Source: Brenneria roseae subsp. roseae | GTDB taxonomy: Bacteria; Pseudomonadota; Gammaproteobacteria; Enterobacterales; Enterobacteriaceae | Reading direction: 5' to 3' | DNA: 64,000 bases | Assembly (NCBI RefSeq): GCF_003115845.1 | Contig: NZ_KZ819022.1 | Coordinates: 372,001 to 436,000 of the forward strand | Part shown: positions 1-8,596 of the stretch, in pieces | Layout of the letters: each line of letters begins with the position of its first letter | How positions within the stretch are numbered: position 1 is the stretch's first letter | The notes under the pieces: generated by a model | The model's input: the letters and a program-made list of their open reading frames with translations, nothing else | The model's database searches: none | What the model was told of the DNA's origin: nothing | Program-made: the position numbers and the translations under genes

Positions 1-957
1 AAGCGCATTCCAGGCGTGGTTGTGCATTCCCTGTTGCCACTGATTCATTACCTGTTTCAACTGAACAAAATCCGGTTGTGCCTGAGTCCACTTTTCCCCA
101 TTGGGATAATCAACTTTCAAATGATGGAAATTGAAGGTCATGGAAAGTTCGCTGCCGTCTAATGCCGCGTAACGACGGCATTGCTCAAGTGAGGTGGATG
201 ACATTTCTCCCGCGGTCATCAGTCCGCGTGGCTGAAAAACATCCCGGCTGAATTCTTGCAGATAGTGGTGAATGCGCGGACCATCCGTATAGAAGCGTCT
301 TCCGTCACCGTGTTCGTCGTCAGGAAAATCTTGCCGTTTGGAAACCAGATTGATGGCGCCCAGTCGTAGCCCGTCGATTCCCTTATCTGCCCAGAATTCG
401 CAAACCTTTTTCAACGCTTCACGTACCCGCGGATGTTCCCAATTGAGATCGGCCTGTTCGGTGGCAAAAAGATGCAGGTAGTACTGTTCGCTTTCGGCAT
501 GCCATTGCCAGGCCGGGCCACCGAATTTGGAACGCCAGTTATTCGGCAGATCTTCGCCGTTACCTTCCCGCCAGATATAAAAATGGCGATAAGCACTGCG
601 ACGATCCTGAGCGGCCTGGAACCAGCGGTGCCGCGTCGAGGTATGATTAAAAACCATATCCATTATGATGCGGATACGGCGCCGATGCGCTTCGGCAATC
701 AGCGTTTCCATATCCGCCATCGTGCCATAAGCGGGATCGATAACGCAGTAGTCGGCGATATCGTAGCCGTTATCAATCTGTGGAGAGAGGTAAACAGGGG
801 TAAGCCAGATAGCGTCAATGCCCAGAAGTCGCAGGTAATCAAGCCGCGAGGTAATACCTCTGATATCGCCCATGCCATTGCCTGTGCTGTCCTGAAAGCT
901 TTTCGGGTAGATCTGATAAATCACACCGTTTTGCCACCAGGGGAGGGATGTAGCCAT
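1..957 (-). CDS. treC: Trehalose-6-phosphate hydrolase TreC (partial, catalytic Asp replaced by Gly)
   Basis: A glycoside hydrolase family 13 protein. The first 319 codons are present and the 3' end lies beyond the left edge. TreC hydrolyses trehalose-6-phosphate to glucose and glucose-6-phosphate in the cytoplasm. The start is ATG at 957 behind GAGGAGAG. The protein opens WWQNGVIYQIYPKSFQDSTG, then has region I (DMVFNH) and keeps the general acid Glu251 in GEMSS, close to E. coli TreC throughout. In region II, where the family has GLRLD with the nucleophile Asp, this protein reads GLRLG: codon 200 (358-360) is GGC. The reading frame is otherwise intact. If real, the enzyme should be inactive. 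No treB lies upstream; 958-1249 has no gene and only a hairpin at its end. Confidence 0.88.
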   Translation of the reverse strand, partial: MATSLPWWQNGVIYQIYPKSFQDSTGNGMGDIRGITSRLDYLRLLGIDAIWLTPVYLSPQIDNGYDIADYCVIDPAYGTMADMETLIAEAHRRRIRIIMDMVFNHTSTRHRWFQAAQDRRSAYRHFYIWREGNGEDLPNNWRSKFGGPAWQWHAESEQYYLHLFATEQADLNWEHPRVREALKKVCEFWADKGIDGLRLGAINLVSKRQDFPDDEHGDGRRFYTDGPRIHHYLQEFSRDVFQPRGLMTAGEMSSTSLEQCRRYAALDGSELSMTFNFHHLKVDYPNGEKWTQAQPDFVQLKQVMNQWQQGMHNHAWNAL

Positions 958-1214
958 GACGCTCTCCTCGTTTAGTCAAGGTATGAAAGCGGTTCGATGT
1001 CTGCCCGCTTGCGGCCAACCTATCCAGTTTAATAAGACGATCAATGTCCTGCGGCTGTAACCCTGTCCTTTACGTCTGGATCGCTAATCGAATGGGATAA
1101 AAAAGCGAGAGAGACAAGATAAGCATAGCGCATTGAGCTGTTTTTAAACGGGAAGTTTACATCACCCGTCTGGCGTGTTTTTCCACCGGGGAGCGTATGG
1201 CGGGGAGAGTAAAT

Positions 1215-1236
1215 ATCCGCCTGCGTTGAGGCGGAT
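1215..1236. terminator. Hairpin between treC and the acetyltransferase gene
   Basis: ATCCGCCT and AGGCGGAT form a perfect 8-bp stem around a 6-base loop, just past the stop codon of the minus-strand acetyltransferase gene. The U-tract is short on both strands, so it may terminate only weakly. Confidence 0.5.
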
Positions 1237-1249
1237 TTTAAGCCCTTAT

Positions 1250-1798
1250 TCAGGCTGGGTAGTGATAAATGTTCTGGTCGAAATCACAATCGCCTATTCT
1301 CTCCGCATTTTTGTCTAGCCGATAAAAACGAAAGCCGAGTCGTTGCGCCAGCGCATTGCTGCGCTCGTTCTCAACCGACGCTTTGATGACGCAGCGTTCG
1401 ATGATTCCGGCAGAAAGATACGCCTTGATCATGGTACTCACGGCCAGAGAAACAATGCCTTTACCTTCAAATGCTGCGGCAATCCAATAACCAATTACCC
1501 CCGTTTTATGCCGGAGGGTATTGAATGAAACGATACCGGCGATAGCATCATCCCAGCGGATAACGTATACCGCCGCCGTTCCGGCCGCGAAGGCATCCCG
1601 GTTGGCTTTGATCGTCTTGCGTGAGTCATCAATGCAGGTGACGGAATCAGGCCAGGGCAGCGTTCTGCGCAGGCGCGGTTTTTCTTGCTGAATCAGCGCA
1701 AAAATGGCAGCAGCATCACTCTCATCCTGAATGCTCAAATGTAAATGCGGTGGATAATGCAGCTCAGACAGTGTTTTCATCATGACTTCCCCAATCAA
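1250..1798 (-). CDS. GNAT family N-acetyltransferase, RimL-like
   Basis: A predicted cytoplasmic acetyl-CoA-dependent N-acetyltransferase of 182 residues. It resembles RimL, which acetylates the N-terminus of ribosomal protein L12. Matching features are an N-terminal LPWPDSV block, the mid-protein stretch IAGIVSFNTL followed by GVIGYWIAAAFEGKGIVS (the acetyl-CoA pyrophosphate loop region), and a late ASVENERSNALAQRLGF block typical of GNAT folds. The start chosen is TTG at 1798, with AGGAGG nine bases upstream. ATG at 1783, behind GGGGA, is an alternative that removes five residues. The gene follows the phzF-like gene on the same strand with a 27-base gap, so the two are probably cotranscribed. 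The true substrate cannot be read from sequence. Confidence 0.75.
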   Translation of the reverse strand: MIGEVMMKTLSELHYPPHLHLSIQDESDAAAIFALIQQEKPRLRRTLPWPDSVTCIDDSRKTIKANRDAFAAGTAAVYVIRWDDAIAGIVSFNTLRHKTGVIGYWIAAAFEGKGIVSLAVSTMIKAYLSAGIIERCVIKASVENERSNALAQRLGFRFYRLDKNAERIGDCDFDQNIYHYPA

Positions 1799-1825
1799 TG
1801 TTTCTGTCCTCCTTTCATCGTGATA

Positions 1826-2707
1826 TTACGCTTGTAGCGTACCGTCGATAATCGTCACGCTGTGCCCGCCGACCCACGGTTCATCGTTCAGATAAGTGAT
1901 AAAAAGTCGGCCGTCACATTGACGCCTGATGCCTTGCCGGACGCTGTAACCCAAATCTTCGGTAATATTATCCGGGTAATGCTGATGCCGCAGTAGCGCA
2001 GCGATACAGGCATTGGCGCTTCCGGTGACCGGATCTTCCTTCAAAGTATCCAGTTCAATATAAAAAGTGCGGACTTCATAATCCGCCGGAGAGGCGCGAT
2101 CGTGAGGACCGTAGATAGCGATGCCATCCGTTTTACAGGTTTGCTGTAACATCGCCAGCGATGGTGCGTCAGGCGTGATATCCAGACAGGTATTGGCGCT
2201 GTCCAAACGGATAACCAACCAGCGTATTCCCATATGAACGTTCGCCGGCGGATAGCGTTTATCGATTCTGGTGCTGCCGAGCGTCCGTTCCAACAGCGGA
2301 TATAGTTCGGTATCGAAGGGGACGATAGCGGCCTGCGGCACATGAAATGCCAGCATACCGTCATCTCCTATATTGATAGGCACCAGGCCGAGGCCGCATT
2401 GCTGGACGATCTGACCCGGCGCTTTAGTCTGTAGCCCCGACTCCAGCAGGGCGTGTGCGGAACCGAGCGTCGGATGACCGGCAAACGGCAGCTCGGACTC
2501 CGGGGTGAAGATCCGCACACGATAATCGGCCACAGGATCGGTAGGCGGTAATAAAAACGTGGTTTCCGACAGATTGGTCCAGCGGGCGATCCGTTGCATT
2601 TGTTCATCGCTCAACCCGTCAGCTTCCATGATGACTGCCAGCGGATTCCCTTTGAAAGGCTGCCGGGTGAAAACATCGACTTGTTTAAAACGGCGCGGCA
2701 ATAACAT
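1826..2707 (-). CDS. PhzF family isomerase-like protein
   Basis: 293 residues, the usual length for the PhzF/YddE family of diaminopimelate-epimerase-like folds. The N-terminus VDVFTRQPFKGNPLAVI, the catalytic Glu48 in NLSETTF, the GHPTLGSAHAL block and the C-terminal DPVTGSANACIAALL block are all family signatures. The start ATG at 2707 follows AAGGAAG. Members of this family outside phenazine clusters have unknown substrates, and no other phenazine genes are nearby, so no role in phenazine synthesis is claimed. It is divergent from ybiT and probably cotranscribed with the downstream acetyltransferase. Confidence 0.85.
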   Translation of the reverse strand: MLLPRRFKQVDVFTRQPFKGNPLAVIMEADGLSDEQMQRIARWTNLSETTFLLPPTDPVADYRVRIFTPESELPFAGHPTLGSAHALLESGLQTKAPGQIVQQCGLGLVPINIGDDGMLAFHVPQAAIVPFDTELYPLLERTLGSTRIDKRYPPANVHMGIRWLVIRLDSANTCLDITPDAPSLAMLQQTCKTDGIAIYGPHDRASPADYEVRTFYIELDTLKEDPVTGSANACIAALLRHQHYPDNITEDLGYSVRQGIRRQCDGRLFITYLNDEPWVGGHSVTIIDGTLQA

Positions 2708-2778
2708 ATGTTCGTCTTCCTTTGGTGGCTATCGCTTAAATATTACTCAAAACTAACCGCGATCCTGTCGCGCGCTTG

Positions 2779-2787
2779 TGGCATAAT
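2779..2787 (+). promoter_or_regulatory. Extended -10 promoter candidate for ybiT
   Basis: TGGCATAAT fits an extended -10 element (TG, one base, then CATAAT). It lies 37 bases upstream of the ybiT start, in the gap shared with the divergent phzF-like gene. No strong -35 is visible, as expected for this promoter class. Confidence 0.5.
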
Positions 2788-2823
2788 GCGCGCCAAATCA
2801 CATTTTTAACTTGAGTGAGTGCT

Positions 2824-4416
2824 GTGTTAAGTACCAACAATATCACCATGCAGTTCGGCAGTAAGCCGTTGTTTGAAAACATTTCCGTTAAATTTGGCGG
2901 CGGTAACCGCTATGGTTTGATTGGCGCGAATGGCTGCGGTAAATCAACGTTTATGAAAATTCTCGGCGGCGATTTGGCGCCGAGTTCCGGTAACGTTTTC
3001 CTCGATCCCAATGAGCGTTTGGGTAAATTGCGTCAGGATCAGTTCGCATTTGAACAATATAGCGTACTGGATACCGTCATCATGGGCCATGTGGAGCTGT
3101 GGGCGGTAAAAGAAGAACGCGATCGTATTTATTCACTGGCGGAAATGAGTGAAGCGGACGGCTATAAAGTTGCCGATCTGGAAGTGGAGTACGGTGAGAT
3201 GGATGGGTATAGCGCGGAAGCTCGTGCCGGTGAACTGCTGCTGGGCGTCGGTATTCCAGTGGAACAGCATTACGGCCCGATGAGCGAAGTGGCGCCCGGC
3301 TGGAAACTGCGTGTGCTGTTGGCGCAGGCGCTGTTTGCCGATCCGGATATTCTGCTGCTGGACGAACCGACCAACAACCTGGATATCGATACGATCCGTT
3401 GGCTGGAGCAAGTGCTGAACGAGCGTAACAGCACCATGATCATCATTTCCCATGACCGTCACTTCCTGAATATGGTCTGTACGCACATGGCGGATCTGGA
3501 TTATGGCGAACTGCGTATTTATCCCGGTAACTATGATGAATACATGACGGCGGCGACGCAGGCGCGTGAACGTCTGCTGGCGGATAACGCCAAGAAGAAA
3601 GCCCAGATTTCCGAACTGCAATCGTTCGTCAGCCGTTTTAGCGCCAACGCGTCCAAATCTAAACAGGCGACGTCTCGCGCTCGCCAGATTGATAAAATCC
3701 AGTTGGAAGAGGTGAAGGCCTCCAGTCGTCAGAACCCGTTTATTCGCTTTGAACAGGATAAGAAACTGTTCCGTAATGCGCTGGAAGTGGAAGCGCTGGC
3801 GAAAGGTTTTGATAATGGTCCGCTGTTCAGCAAACTGAACCTGATGGTGGAAGTGGGTGAAAAAGTCGCGATTCTGGGGACTAACGGTATCGGTAAATCG
3901 ACGCTGTTGAAAACGCTGGTTGGTGATATGCCGCCGGATAGCGGCACCGTTAAATGGTCTGAAAACGCTAAAATCGGTTATTACGCGCAGGATCATGAAT
4001 ATGAATTCGACGACACTCTGACCGTATTTGACTGGATGAGCCAGTGGAAACAAGAAAAGGATGACGAGCAGGCCGTTCGCAGCATTTTGGGGCGCTTATT
4101 GTTCAGCCAGGATGATATCAAGAAGAAAGTGAAAGTGCTGTCCGGCGGTGAGAAAGGCCGTATGCTGTTTGGCAAACTGATGATGCAGCGTCCGAATATT
4201 CTGGTGATGGATGAACCGACCAACCACCTGGATATGGAGTCGATTGAATCTCTGAACATGGCGCTGGAAATGTACGAAGGGACGCTGCTGTTTGTCTCTC
4301 ACGATCGTGAATTCGTCAGCTCGCTGGCCACCCGTATTCTGGAAATCACGCCGAATAAAGTGATCGACTTTACGGGAAATTATGAAGATTACCTGCGTAG
4401 CCAGGGCATTCAGTAA
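2824..4416 (+). CDS. ybiT: ABC-F ATPase YbiT
   Basis: A soluble ABC-F family ATPase with two nucleotide-binding domains and no membrane segments. ABC-F proteins bind the ribosome and modulate translation. The first Walker A is GANGCGKST, with [15 protein letters not shown] as Walker B. The second Walker A is GTNGIGKST, with signature LSGGEKGRM and Walker [14 protein letters not shown]. The linker between the domains is rich in Lys and Arg. Similarity to E. coli YbiT is near continuous. GTG at 2824 gives 530 residues, the E. coli length. An in-frame GTG at 2815 would add three residues. The upstream purine stretch is weak for either start. Confidence 0.95.
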   Translation: MLSTNNITMQFGSKPLFENISVKFGGGNRYGLIGANGCGKSTFMKILGGDLAPSSGNVFLDPNERLGKLRQDQFAFEQYSVLDTVIMGHVELWAVKEERDRIYSLAEMSEADGYKVADLEVEYGEMDGYSAEARAGELLLGVGIPVEQHYGPMSEVAPGWKLRVLLAQALFADPDILLLDEPTNNLDIDTIRWLEQVLNERNSTMIIISHDRHFLNMVCTHMADLDYGELRIYPGNYDEYMTAATQARERLLADNAKKKAQISELQSFVSRFSANASKSKQATSRARQIDKIQLEEVKASSRQNPFIRFEQDKKLFRNALEVEALAKGFDNGPLFSKLNLMVEVGEKVAILGTNGIGKSTLLKTLVGDMPPDSGTVKWSENAKIGYYAQDHEYEFDDTLTVFDWMSQWKQEKDDEQAVRSILGRLLFSQDDIKKKVKVLSGGEKGRMLFGKLMMQRPNILVMDEPTNHLDMESIESLNMALEMYEGTLLFVSHDREFVSSLATRILEITPNKVIDFTGNYEDYLRSQGIQ

Positions 4417-4445
4417 CCGGCTTTCGCGCGTAATTTCCTGCTCAG

Positions 4446-4480
4446 GGCAGCATATGGCCGAAGCCGTTGCTGCCTTTTTT
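4446..4480 (+). terminator. Rho-independent terminator after ybiT
   Basis: GGCAGCA and TGCTGCC form the outer stem, GGC/GCC extends it inside, and six T follow directly. It lies 30 bases after the ybiT stop codon. Confidence 0.85.
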
Positions 4481-4998
4481 ATGGCGGGCGTTTTCCTGTC
4501 TTCCCTTGCCGCCGTGTTTAAACGTGCTTCCGGCGAATGCCAATTGACGTGATATAAGCGTAATTTTATCCCTGACGGGAAACGTGAATATGGCCTGTGT
4601 TTATTTCCCCTAAATATTGCAAGATAAAACATTGCATTTGCCTGTGATTCAAAAAAATTTGGCGTAAGGGTGGTTTTTTAACTAAAAAATTTAAAGTAAT
4701 TATTTTGATTATGAGTTGTGTGAGCAAAAAATTATTTTTTTATGTGTTGAAAAATAAATAAACAAGGCTAATGTCTTTGTGACTTTATATTATTTTATTT
4801 CAGCTAGTTACCATCATTAAATAAGGTGATTACGTCCGGTGGTTAATCGATTTAGCTCACGAATAATCGAGGTTTCAATAATATATTGCCGTTATTGCGA
4901 TTATTTCTCATTTAAACTATCCCCGCTTTTCTTTAAATAGATTCGTTGCGTATAAAGTCACAGTTATAACAGAAATAAGAAATCTATTGTCCCAGCGA

Positions 4999-5012
4999 TT
5001 GATGAAGATCAA
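4999..5012. promoter_or_regulatory. FNR box upstream of hybO
   Basis: TTGATGAAGATCAA matches the FNR consensus TTGAT-N4-ATCAA at every defined base. A -10-like hexamer, TACCAT, lies at 5036-5041. That would put the box centre near -42, the normal position for FNR activation. It implies anaerobic induction of hybO and the genes behind it. Confidence 0.75.
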
Positions 5013-5062
5013 GTCTGTTAACTTAATTTAGTCATTACCATATCCCCACACATACTGTGTGT

Positions 5063-5196
5063 TATACCCATCATCTTTCAGGTTGCTGGTGCATTGGCTG
5101 TATTACCAGTCCATCCGTGGGCCTCGCCCCTTTAGGGCTGATGCAGGCAGCGTTCAAATCTGCTCCAGGCAGAGGTAACTCGGAATTTACTGGGTA
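5063..5196 (+). repeat. Dispersed repeat, copy A
   Basis: Starts TATACCCATCATCTTTCAGG, continues with GTGCATTGGCTG and ends AACTCGGAATTTACTGGGTA. The ends are inverted (TATACCC and GGGTA). It shares its ends and internal blocks with the copies at 25097, 45958 (inverted), 46387 and 56067. It sits in the hybO leader. Confidence 0.7.
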
Positions 5197-5229
5197 GGCT
5201 CCGTTCAGGTTACAGGAGAATAATAAAAA

Positions 5230-6369
5230 ATGAGTGGGGAAAATTTAATGCTTTCCCATCACGGTGTGAATCGTCGTGATTTTATGAAGTTATGTGCAGC
5301 ACTCGCCGCGTCAATGGGGCTGGCGGACTCTGCTGTGGCAGAAATTGCCCAGTCAGTCAGCTCTCCACAGCGTCCACCGGTTATCTGGATCGGCGCACAG
5401 GAATGCACCGGGTGTACAGAAAGCCTGTTACGGGCGACCCACCCAACCATTGAGAACCTGCTATTAAACACCATCTCGCTGGAATATCACGAAGTGCTTT
5501 CTGCCGCTTTCGGTGAGCAGGCGGAAGAAAACAAGCACCGTGCCATTGAGCAATATAAAGGGAAATTTGTTCTGGTCGTTGATGGATCGATACCGATGAA
5601 AGATGGCGGTATTTATTGCATGGTGGCGGGCAAGCCGATTGTGGAGCATATTCGTGAAACGGCGGAACACGCCGCGGCGATTATCGCCATCGGCTCCTGT
5701 TCTGCCTGGGGAGGCGTACCGGCAGCGGGAAGCAACCCGACGGGAGCCGTCAGTTTGCAGGATGTGCTCCCCGGAAAAACCGTCATTAATATTCCGGGCT
5801 GTCCTCCTAATCCACATAACTTCCTCGCCACCGTTGCACACATCATCACCTACCAACGCCCGCCTGCACTGGATGCGGAGGGACGGCCGACTTTTGCCTA
5901 CGGTCGTTTGATTCATGAAAACTGCGAGCGTCGTCCACATTTTGACGCCGGACGTTTTGCGAAAGAGTTCGGTGATGAAGGCCATCGTCAAGGGTGGTGT
6001 CTCTACCATCTGGGCTGCAAAGGGCCGGAAACTTATGGCAACTGCCCAACGCTGGAGTTTTGCGATGTCGGCGGCGGTATCTGGCCTGTGGGTATCGGGC
6101 ATCCTTGCTATGGCTGTAACGAGAAGGGTATCGGATTTACCAAAGGTATTTTCCAACTGGCCAACGTAGAAAATCCGACGCCGCGGGTAGAAAAACCGGC
6201 AATCCATAGTCCGGAAGGCGGGCAGATGTCTGCGACGGCCGTCGGGTTGATTGGCGGCGTTCTCGGTGTGGTGGGGGGCGTTAGTCTAATGACCTTGCGT
6301 GAGTTGGGACGTCAGCAAAAGCAGAGTCAAAGCCAGCAAGACGGCGGAAACGCATCCCGGGAGGGTTAA
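5230..6369 (+). CDS. hybO: Hydrogenase-2 small subunit HybO
   Basis: The small, electron-transferring subunit of [NiFe] hydrogenase-2, which oxidises H2 in the periplasm. 379 residues against 372 in E. coli. A Tat signal with NRRDFMK is near the N-terminus. The proximal cluster motif ECTGCTES and further cysteine blocks (GSCSAWGG, GCPPNPHNF, HPCYGCNEKG) bind Fe-S clusters. A C-terminal hydrophobic helix (VGLIGGVLGVVGGVSL) anchors it in the membrane. ATG at 5230 follows GGAG. It is the first gene of a tightly packed operon: hybA starts 3 bases after its stop. Confidence 0.97.
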   Translation: MSGENLMLSHHGVNRRDFMKLCAALAASMGLADSAVAEIAQSVSSPQRPPVIWIGAQECTGCTESLLRATHPTIENLLLNTISLEYHEVLSAAFGEQAEENKHRAIEQYKGKFVLVVDGSIPMKDGGIYCMVAGKPIVEHIRETAEHAAAIIAIGSCSAWGGVPAAGSNPTGAVSLQDVLPGKTVINIPGCPPNPHNFLATVAHIITYQRPPALDAEGRPTFAYGRLIHENCERRPHFDAGRFAKEFGDEGHRQGWCLYHLGCKGPETYGNCPTLEFCDVGGGIWPVGIGHPCYGCNEKGIGFTKGIFQLANVENPTPRVEKPAIHSPEGGQMSATAVGLIGGVLGVVGGVSLMTLRELGRQQKQSQSQQDGGNASREG

Positions 6370-6372
6370 GCC

Positions 6373-7410
6373 GTGAACAGACGCAATTTTTTCAAACTGG
6401 CTTCTGCCGGTGCGTTACTGGCCGGTACGCCTTTGGCAGGACACGCTGCCGCTGAAAATAAACCGCCGATCCCCGGCGCGTTAGGCATGCTGTATGACTC
6501 AACGCTGTGTGTCGGCTGTCAGGCCTGTGTGTCGGAATGTCAGCAGGTCAACCAATCGGCCTATAATCCCGACAGCAAGATCTATGCTGGCGGTTCGGCG
6601 ACCTGGTCTAACAACGACAAGTTGAGTCCTTACACCAATAATATCATTCAGGTGTGGAGTTCGGGCGACGGGACAAACAAGGATCAGGTCGACAACGGCT
6701 ACGCCTACATCAAGAAACAGTGTATGCACTGCGTTGATCCTAACTGTGTGTCGGTATGTCCGGTTTCCGCATTGAAGAAAGATGCCAAAACCGGCGTGGT
6801 GCACTATGACGCCAGCATCTGTACCGGCTGCCGTTACTGCATGGTGGCTTGTCCTTTCAATATCCCCAAGTACGACTACGAAAATCCATTCGGCAAGCTG
6901 CACAAATGCGAACTGTGTAATCAGCCGGGCCTGGAACGCTTGGACAAGGGCGGCCTGCCGGGCTGTGTGGATGTCTGCCCGACGGGGGCGGTGATTTTCG
7001 GCACGCGTGAAGAGCTGCTATCCGAGGCGAAACATCGTTTATCGTTGCAGGCGGGAGAGGAGTACCACTATCCGCGTCAGACCCTGGCGAAAAAGGATAC
7101 CTACCTTCACACCGTGCCGAAATACGATCAGCATGTTTACGGGGAAAAAGAAGCCGGCGGTACGCAGGTACTGGTGCTGGCGGGCGTGCCTTACCAGAAC
7201 CTCGATCTGCCGGAACTGGCCGAACTGTCTACCGGCGCGCGCTCCGAACATATCCAGCATACGCTCTACAAAGGCATGGTGTTGCCGCTGGCGGTTCTGG
7301 CCGGGCTATCCGTTCTGGTGCATCGCAACACCCGGGCCGACCGGTTGGATCACGATGACCCTCATACGGATGCCGACAAGAAACAGGAGAACAATCATGA
7401 CGGCGCATAA
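6373..7410 (+). CDS. hybA: Hydrogenase-2 ferredoxin-like subunit HybA
   Basis: A periplasmic Fe-S protein that carries electrons from HybO/HybC to the membrane subunit HybB. 345 residues, starting at GTG 6373. A Tat signal (NRRNFFK) comes first. Four cysteine groups follow: [37 protein letters not shown] and CELCNQ with GCVDVCP, as expected for four [4Fe-4S] clusters. A hydrophobic stretch near residue 300 ([15 protein letters not shown]) is the C-terminal anchor. The last 14 bases overlap hybB, suggesting translational coupling. Confidence 0.96.
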   Translation: MNRRNFFKLASAGALLAGTPLAGHAAAENKPPIPGALGMLYDSTLCVGCQACVSECQQVNQSAYNPDSKIYAGGSATWSNNDKLSPYTNNIIQVWSSGDGTNKDQVDNGYAYIKKQCMHCVDPNCVSVCPVSALKKDAKTGVVHYDASICTGCRYCMVACPFNIPKYDYENPFGKLHKCELCNQPGLERLDKGGLPGCVDVCPTGAVIFGTREELLSEAKHRLSLQAGEEYHYPRQTLAKKDTYLHTVPKYDQHVYGEKEAGGTQVLVLAGVPYQNLDLPELAELSTGARSEHIQHTLYKGMVLPLAVLAGLSVLVHRNTRADRLDHDDPHTDADKKQENNHDGA

Positions 7411-8596
7411 AACGAGCCCATTGGGCGGACGTCTGGTCAGCTGGCCGGTGATGTTGTTGGCGCCGTTGGTCATTCTGTGCGCGATGTTGATCGTAAAACG
7501 TCTGGTGTTTGGCATCGGCGATGTCGCGGCGCTCAATGGCGGCTATCCGTGGGGGATCTGGATTGCGTTCGACCTGCTGGTGGGCACCGGTTTTGCCTGC
7601 GGCGGCTGGGCGTTGGCCTGGGCGGTCTATGTGTTTAATCGCGGCGAATACCATCCGCTGGTTCGTCCGGCGCTGTTAGCCAGTCTGTTCGGTTATTCAC
7701 TGGGGGGACTGTCGATCACCATTGACGTCGGGCGTTACTGGAATATTCCCTATTTCTTTATCCCGGGCTTTTTTAATACGTCATCCGTGCTGTTTGAAAC
7801 GGCTGTCTGCATGATGATTTATATCGGTGTGATGGCGCTGGAGTTTGCCCCCGTCATATGCGAGCGCATGGGATGGAAGATTACTCTCAAGCGTTTGAAC
7901 AAAGTGATGTTCTTTATCATTGCGTTGGGGGCATTGTTGCCGACCATGCATCAGTCATCCATGGGATCGCTGATGATTTCCGCCGGTTATAAAGTCCATC
8001 CGCTATGGCAAAGCTATGAATTATTGCCGCTGCTATCGCTACTGACGGCCTTCATCATGGGCTTCTCGATCGTGATGTTTGAAGGTTCGCTGGTACAGGC
8101 CGGGTTGAAAGGCCGTGGGCCGAATGAAAAACACCTGTTCGCCCGTTTGACGCAAATCATTCAGGTCTTACTGCTGCTGTTTATCGTGTTGCGCTTTGGC
8201 GAAATTATCTGGCACGACAAAGTGGGTTATCTCTTCAGGGGCGATCGTTTTGCGATGACGTTCTGGTGTGAAGCCGCGCTGATGTTTTTCCCGCTGGTTA
8301 TGTTCCGTTTCAAACGTTACCGCCATGATTCCCGTCTGCTGTTTGTGGGCGCGCTGAGCATGTTGTTCGGGGCAGCCTTATGGCGACTGAGTTATTCCCT
8401 GCTGGCTTTCAACCCCGGAGGTGGCTATCACTACTTCCCCGCTGCATCTGAAGTTCTGATCTCCATCGGTTTTGTCGCGATTGAAGTCTGCGCATACATC
8501 TTGTTAATCCGGCTGTTGCCGGTACTTCCTGCGCTGGAAGGCGTTCATAAGAATTATCAGGCCGAGGTAAAGCATGAGCCAACGCATCACCATTGA
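7397..8596 (+). CDS. hybB: Hydrogenase-2 integral membrane subunit HybB
   Basis: An NrfD/PsrC-family membrane protein of 399 residues that links the hydrogenase to menaquinone. About ten hydrophobic helices are visible, beginning at [18 protein letters not shown]. Conserved blocks include [20 protein letters not shown] and [10 protein letters not shown]. The start chosen is ATG 7397 behind AGGAGA, which gives a length close to E. coli HybB (392). The reading frame stays open further upstream, but that part lies over hybA. It overlaps hybA by 14 bases and hybC by 23 bases. Confidence 0.95.
   Translation: MTAHKTSPLGGRLVSWPVMLLAPLVILCAMLIVKRLVFGIGDVAALNGGYPWGIWIAFDLLVGTGFACGGWALAWAVYVFNRGEYHPLVRPALLASLFGYSLGGLSITIDVGRYWNIPYFFIPGFFNTSSVLFETAVCMMIYIGVMALEFAPVICERMGWKITLKRLNKVMFFIIALGALLPTMHQSSMGSLMISAGYKVHPLWQSYELLPLLSLLTAFIMGFSIVMFEGSLVQAGLKGRGPNEKHLFARLTQIIQVLLLLFIVLRFGEIIWHDKVGYLFRGDRFAMTFWCEAALMFFPLVMFRFKRYRHDSRLLFVGALSMLFGAALWRLSYSLLAFNPGGGYHYFPAASEVLISIGFVAIEVCAYILLIRLLPVLPALEGVHKNYQAEVKHEPTHHH

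Larger units (their letters stand above)
4481..5229. other. AT-rich intergenic region upstream of the hydrogenase operon
   Basis: About 750 bases without a credible gene. 4481-4998 is AT-rich with no recognisable feature. The right part carries a perfect FNR box (4999-5012), a -10-like TACCAT (5036-5041) and a dispersed repeat (5063-5196) placed between that promoter and hybO. Confidence 0.7.

Noticed and set aside
1826-2707. A phenazine biosynthesis cluster suggested by the PhzF-like gene
   Set aside because: No other phz gene is near, and lone PhzF-family proteins are common in bacteria that make no phenazine.
3133-4053. A 306-codon minus-strand open frame inside ybiT
   Set aside because: Antisense shadow of a conserved ABC-F gene; the translation has no recognisable motif.
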